DNA of 33,984 nt from JAFGMR01 sp964632755 (GTDB lineage Archaea > Halobacteriota > Methanosarcinia > Methanotrichales > Methanotrichaceae), in assembly GCA_964632755.1 (NCBI GenBank), contig CAZWDT010000031.1, positions 1-33,984 of the forward strand. Reading direction: 5' to 3'. This document shows positions 31,501 to 33,984 of the stretch, piece by piece (positions within the stretch are counted from its first letter, which is position 1; every line of letters starts with the position of its first letter). The translations under genes were made by a program, and so were the position numbers. The notes under the pieces are model-generated. The model saw nothing but the letters and a program-made list of their open reading frames with translations. It did no database searches and had not been told where the DNA came from.

Positions 31501-33882
31501 CTATATCGCCTCTCCCGGTTCGACCCCCTCCCAGCCGCCTGGAGGGGCGTCGATCAGAACGTCTCCATAGCTCCAGAGGTCGGATTGAGGGAGAGGCCGA
31601 GAGCCCGTCAGTGCGACGGCGTCAATCTCGTTCCAGCCGGAGACCCTCCTCGTATCCAGGATGATCCTGATCCGGTCTGAGGGGAAGTCGGCGTCTATCT
31701 CGATGGGTGAGATCCGGGCGGTCCTCGCTGGCTCCATCGACTCCTCCCAAGCGAGCTGGCGTCCGCCGTTCTGATCATAGATCTCAATTCCTGTGATCGC
31801 TCCGGGGTTGTAGGTCTCGTAGATCTCAATCCGGCTTATCCGAACGGGGACCTCATATTCGAGGTCGAGCCACTCGATTCCGGCGTCTTCTTCCAGCGAA
31901 GCCCAGGCGGTTCTTATATCCCCGTGGGACGGATAGGTGTCGGGCTCTCCTGTCGCCTGGAGGGCGGACCACCCGGTGGACGAATACTCGCTGCTGGCGG
32001 TGGCGCGGGCCGCCCACTGGACGAACTCGCCGGCGTTATGATCGACCGCATCTACCCCACGTTTCGGATCCGCAATGGCGGGCTCGGCTGCCTCTTCGAC
32101 GGTTGGGCCGGAGCCGGCGGCCTTCGTACTGGCGGAGATCTCCCCGTCTTCGATGATAACCTCATATTCCTGGGGCGCGACGATATCGGGCTTGGTCTCG
32201 AGCCAGGACCGATTTATCTCCTGGATCTCTTCCGCCTCCACCGATCTGCTGCCGGAATAGAGCGGGCCACCCCTGGAATCTGCTGGCGCTTCAAACCACT
32301 CATCCAAAGCGATCGTCATATGGTATCTGAATACGGAACGATCCTCTACACCCTCCATCCCGTACCCCATGAAGAGGTCGGCTCTTCCATCATCGGTCCC
32401 CTCTACGACCAGATTGTAAGATCTCTCCTGAGGATATTGTAGCTCTGTCCAATACGTCCCGTCATCCAGGAGGAACCTCTTCATCGAGATCTCATCCATC
32501 TCCGCGGTGGGGACGCCGCCGGGGAATCCGGAGATATTGCCATCGTCGTCCACCAGATAGAGGTTCAGCGGAGAGTAGCCCATGACGCTCCCGTTCTTCT
32601 TCTCTTTATCCATCCTCATCTGGATCCAGATACGCTGGTGAAAACGTTCTGGAAAACGTATACTTAACTGTCTTCTCTTCTCCGGGTCCAGGTTCTTTTG
32701 GATCCATTCCTCCTCGGCTTCGCTGAGGCGCGTGACTTTGGGATCGATGTAGTTACCGCCGACGGTCGGATAAACTTGACGTCCTGGATCCCCTTCATAC
32801 AAGCTACTTCCCCTAATGCCGTGGAACGAACCCGCTTCCATAGGACCCGATAGAGGACCCCCATAGCCGATTATTGAAGAGACATAACTCTCCGGACTGA
32901 AGATCCCCGCCCATGTATGTATATCATACATCTTCGGTCTCTGATCGACCCATGGATCGAGGACTATCCCCGTATCAGCCCAGTCCGTCCCCTTTGGGTA
33001 GATCACCACCGCTTGGTGGCCTCCGTACAGGGCCTCGATTGGTCCATAATCCCATCCATCAAAGAGCGCCCTCTCATGGGGGTCGTCGCTCCATTTCAGC
33101 GAATCAAGGAGCTGCAACACTCTGAGCTGGTATGCCCCGCACGTATAATCGTCATACGTGCTGTTGAACCAGCTGAGAAGATTGTTTTTGGAGCCCGAAC
33201 TTGCGATTCCAAGGGGGATCTTCGAGTTGTATTGGTCCAATATCTTGAGGAGCTTCGCATTCTCTGATAGCTCGATCGGCTCATCTTCTTCCTCTAGGAT
33301 TTCCTCTTCCAGGACTTCTTTCGAGGACGGACAGTAGTCCGAGCAGCCCTCCGCCGGGCACGGTCTCATGTCCCCGCTGACATCGATCGGGAAGAAGCCG
33401 TTGGGCCAACGCATGCCCGTAGTTATCTTAAAACTCACCGAGGGGTCTATGCCTGCGGGGATGGGCAGCGAGACGTCGAACGAATAGGGCGGGTACGAAC
33501 CTCTCTCGATGGGGATATCGCTGCTCTCGGTCTCATCACCGACCCGAAGCTCGACCTTCAGACTCCCCGCGTATTGTTGGCTTCCTCCGAGAGATCCACC
33601 AGAGGCCGACCCTGAGACCCGGACTTCCGTCGCTCCCGAAACAACTTCCAACAGGTGATAATGCCGACTCGCCCGCACCTGGCTCACCTGATCGTCGAAC
33701 GCCTCCGCCAGGACGCCCTCGATGCGGTAGCTGATCTGAAAATCTTGGAAGTAGCCCATCGGATGCGGGGCGAAGGTCCCACTTACAGCGCACCCCGATG
33801 GAACCGGCGGTGGAAACTCCGCCGCCGTAGGGACCGCCAGTGCAGCCAGCGCCATCATACATAAGATCACTATTATTCTCAT
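31501..33882 (-). CDS. Large secreted protein with putative Cys-His-Asp domain and C-terminal galactose-binding-like domain
   Basis: 793 residues. Signal peptide at the start (MRIIVILCMMALAALAVPTA) with cleavage expected near residue 20. A beta-rich region follows to about 170, then a short cysteine cluster (PCPAEGCSDYC) and an acidic linker. Residues about 210-320 look like a papain/transglutaminase-type core: C248 in DYTCGAYQLRVLQLL, H289 in GGHQAVVIYPKG, D309 in VLDPW. Residues about 615-760 form a discoidin/galactose-binding-like domain (ATASSEYSSTGWSALQATGE, then IEIYETYNPGAI and NEIDAVALTG). The ATG has GGGAGA upstream; an upstream in-frame ATG at 33963 is inside the hairpin region. Acts outside the cell; substrate unknown. 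Confidence 0.75.
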   Translation of the reverse strand: MRIIVILCMMALAALAVPTAAEFPPPVPSGCAVSGTFAPHPMGYFQDFQISYRIEGVLAEAFDDQVSQVRASRHYHLLEVVSGATEVRVSGSASGGSLGGSQQYAGSLKVELRVGDETESSDIPIERGSYPPYSFDVSLPIPAGIDPSVSFKITTGMRWPNGFFPIDVSGDMRPCPAEGCSDYCPSSKEVLEEEILEEEDEPIELSENAKLLKILDQYNSKIPLGIASSGSKNNLLSWFNSTYDDYTCGAYQLRVLQLLDSLKWSDDPHERALFDGWDYGPIEALYGGHQAVVIYPKGTDWADTGIVLDPWVDQRPKMYDIHTWAGIFSPESYVSSIIGYGGPLSGPMEAGSFHGIRGSSLYEGDPGRQVYPTVGGNYIDPKVTRLSEAEEEWIQKNLDPEKRRQLSIRFPERFHQRIWIQMRMDKEKKNGSVMGYSPLNLYLVDDDGNISGFPGGVPTAEMDEISMKRFLLDDGTYWTELQYPQERSYNLVVEGTDDGRADLFMGYGMEGVEDRSVFRYHMTIALDEWFEAPADSRGGPLYSGSRSVEAEEIQEINRSWLETKPDIVAPQEYEVIIEDGEISASTKAAGSGPTVEEAAEPAIADPKRGVDAVDHNAGEFVQWAARATASSEYSSTGWSALQATGEPDTYPSHGDIRTAWASLEEDAGIEWLDLEYEVPVRISRIEIYETYNPGAITGIEIYDQNGGRQLAWEESMEPARTARISPIEIDADFPSDRIRIILDTRRVSGWNEIDAVALTGSRPLPQSDLWSYGDVLIDAPPGGWEGVEPGEAI

Positions 33883-33931
33883 ATCTTCATCTCCCTGAAC
33901 CCTATCCTCTCCAGCGCCCTCATTGCCGCCT

Positions 33932-33984
33932 GTGACTACTCCCCCGAATGAATTCGGGGGCATCTAGGTTGTATCCCAACCAAG
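33932..33984 (-). mobile_element. Probable right end of an IS200/IS605 (tnpB-type) element running off the window
   Basis: On the minus strand: ACAACCTAGATG, then a perfect hairpin of 9-base arms with a 2-base loop (33941-33960), then GAGTAGTCAC. This layout, a GC-capped hairpin followed by a short tail ending in GTCAC, is typical of right ends of archaeal IS200/IS605 elements and also forms the 3' part of the TnpB guide RNA scaffold. The tnpB gene would lie beyond 33984. A plain transcription terminator is the alternative. Confidence 0.45.

Noticed and set aside
31385..31680. Small plus-strand open frames over the secreted-protein 3' end
   Set aside because: They are shadows of the minus-strand gene and the IS21 end, with no start signals or domains.

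Overview
This window looks like a chromosome segment of a methanogenic archaeon, most probably a Methanothrix/Methanocrinis-type member of the Methanosarcinia. Archaeal markers include an archaeal replication factor C large subunit, archaeal S-adenosylmethionine synthetase, archaeal-type CoaD and RibL nucleotidyltransferases, a two-subunit-type pyruvate carboxylase A subunit, and a MEDS-domain histidine kinase. TATA-like boxes also lie about 25 bases upstream of many start codons, several of which appear leaderless. A split ATP-citrate lyase (aclB-aclA), known from Methanothrix, supports the assignment. The assignment is an inference from gene content. The window is a scaffold: 100 Ns at 16123-16222 fall inside a tandem repeat in rfcL.

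Layout, left part (1-9.5 kb): a truncated phosphohexomutase, an RlmE/FtsJ rRNA methyltransferase diverging from a flippase-like membrane protein, tRNA-Pro(TGG), a decayed patch with a GxxExxY-protein fragment, and a zinc-motif methyltransferase of unknown role. Then comes a four-gene operon: aclB, aclA, an aconitase-superfamily LeuC/HacA large subunit and a PHP phosphoesterase.

Middle part (9.5-23.7 kb): a minus-strand cofactor/carboxylation cluster (pycA, birA, a JAMM peptidase, ribL, then coaD with its own promoter, then small membrane ORFs). It diverges from an Hfq-like Sm protein, an FMN-binding split-barrel protein and rfcL. After these come S-adenosylmethionine synthetase, an ArsA/Get3-like ATPase, a small leaderless ORF and a 1573-residue hybrid histidine kinase with two nearly duplicated PAS domains.

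Right part (23.7-34 kb): acetate kinase, a YjbQ protein, a branched-chain aminotransferase diverging from ribH plus an aspartate-type aminotransferase, and threonine ammonia-lyase with an ACT domain. The rest is accessory and decaying. It holds an orphan antitoxin-like gene with a truncated PIN toxin stub, a GC-rich low-complexity block, and an IS21-family remnant with a nonsense codon and an inserted 141-bp MITE-like element. It ends with a large secreted protein carrying a possible Cys-His-Asp triad and a galactose-binding-like domain. A hairpin at the right edge resembles the right end (and guide-RNA 3' end) of an IS200/IS605 tnpB element.

How the genes relate: pyruvate carboxylase makes oxaloacetate and BirA biotinylates its partner subunit. 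ATP-citrate lyase interconverts citrate with acetyl-CoA plus oxaloacetate, and the neighbouring aconitase-family subunit could act on citrate or on a homologous chain-elongation intermediate. With IlvE, AspAT, threonine ammonia-lyase, RibH, RibL and CoaD, the core of the window is central carbon, amino-acid and cofactor biosynthesis.
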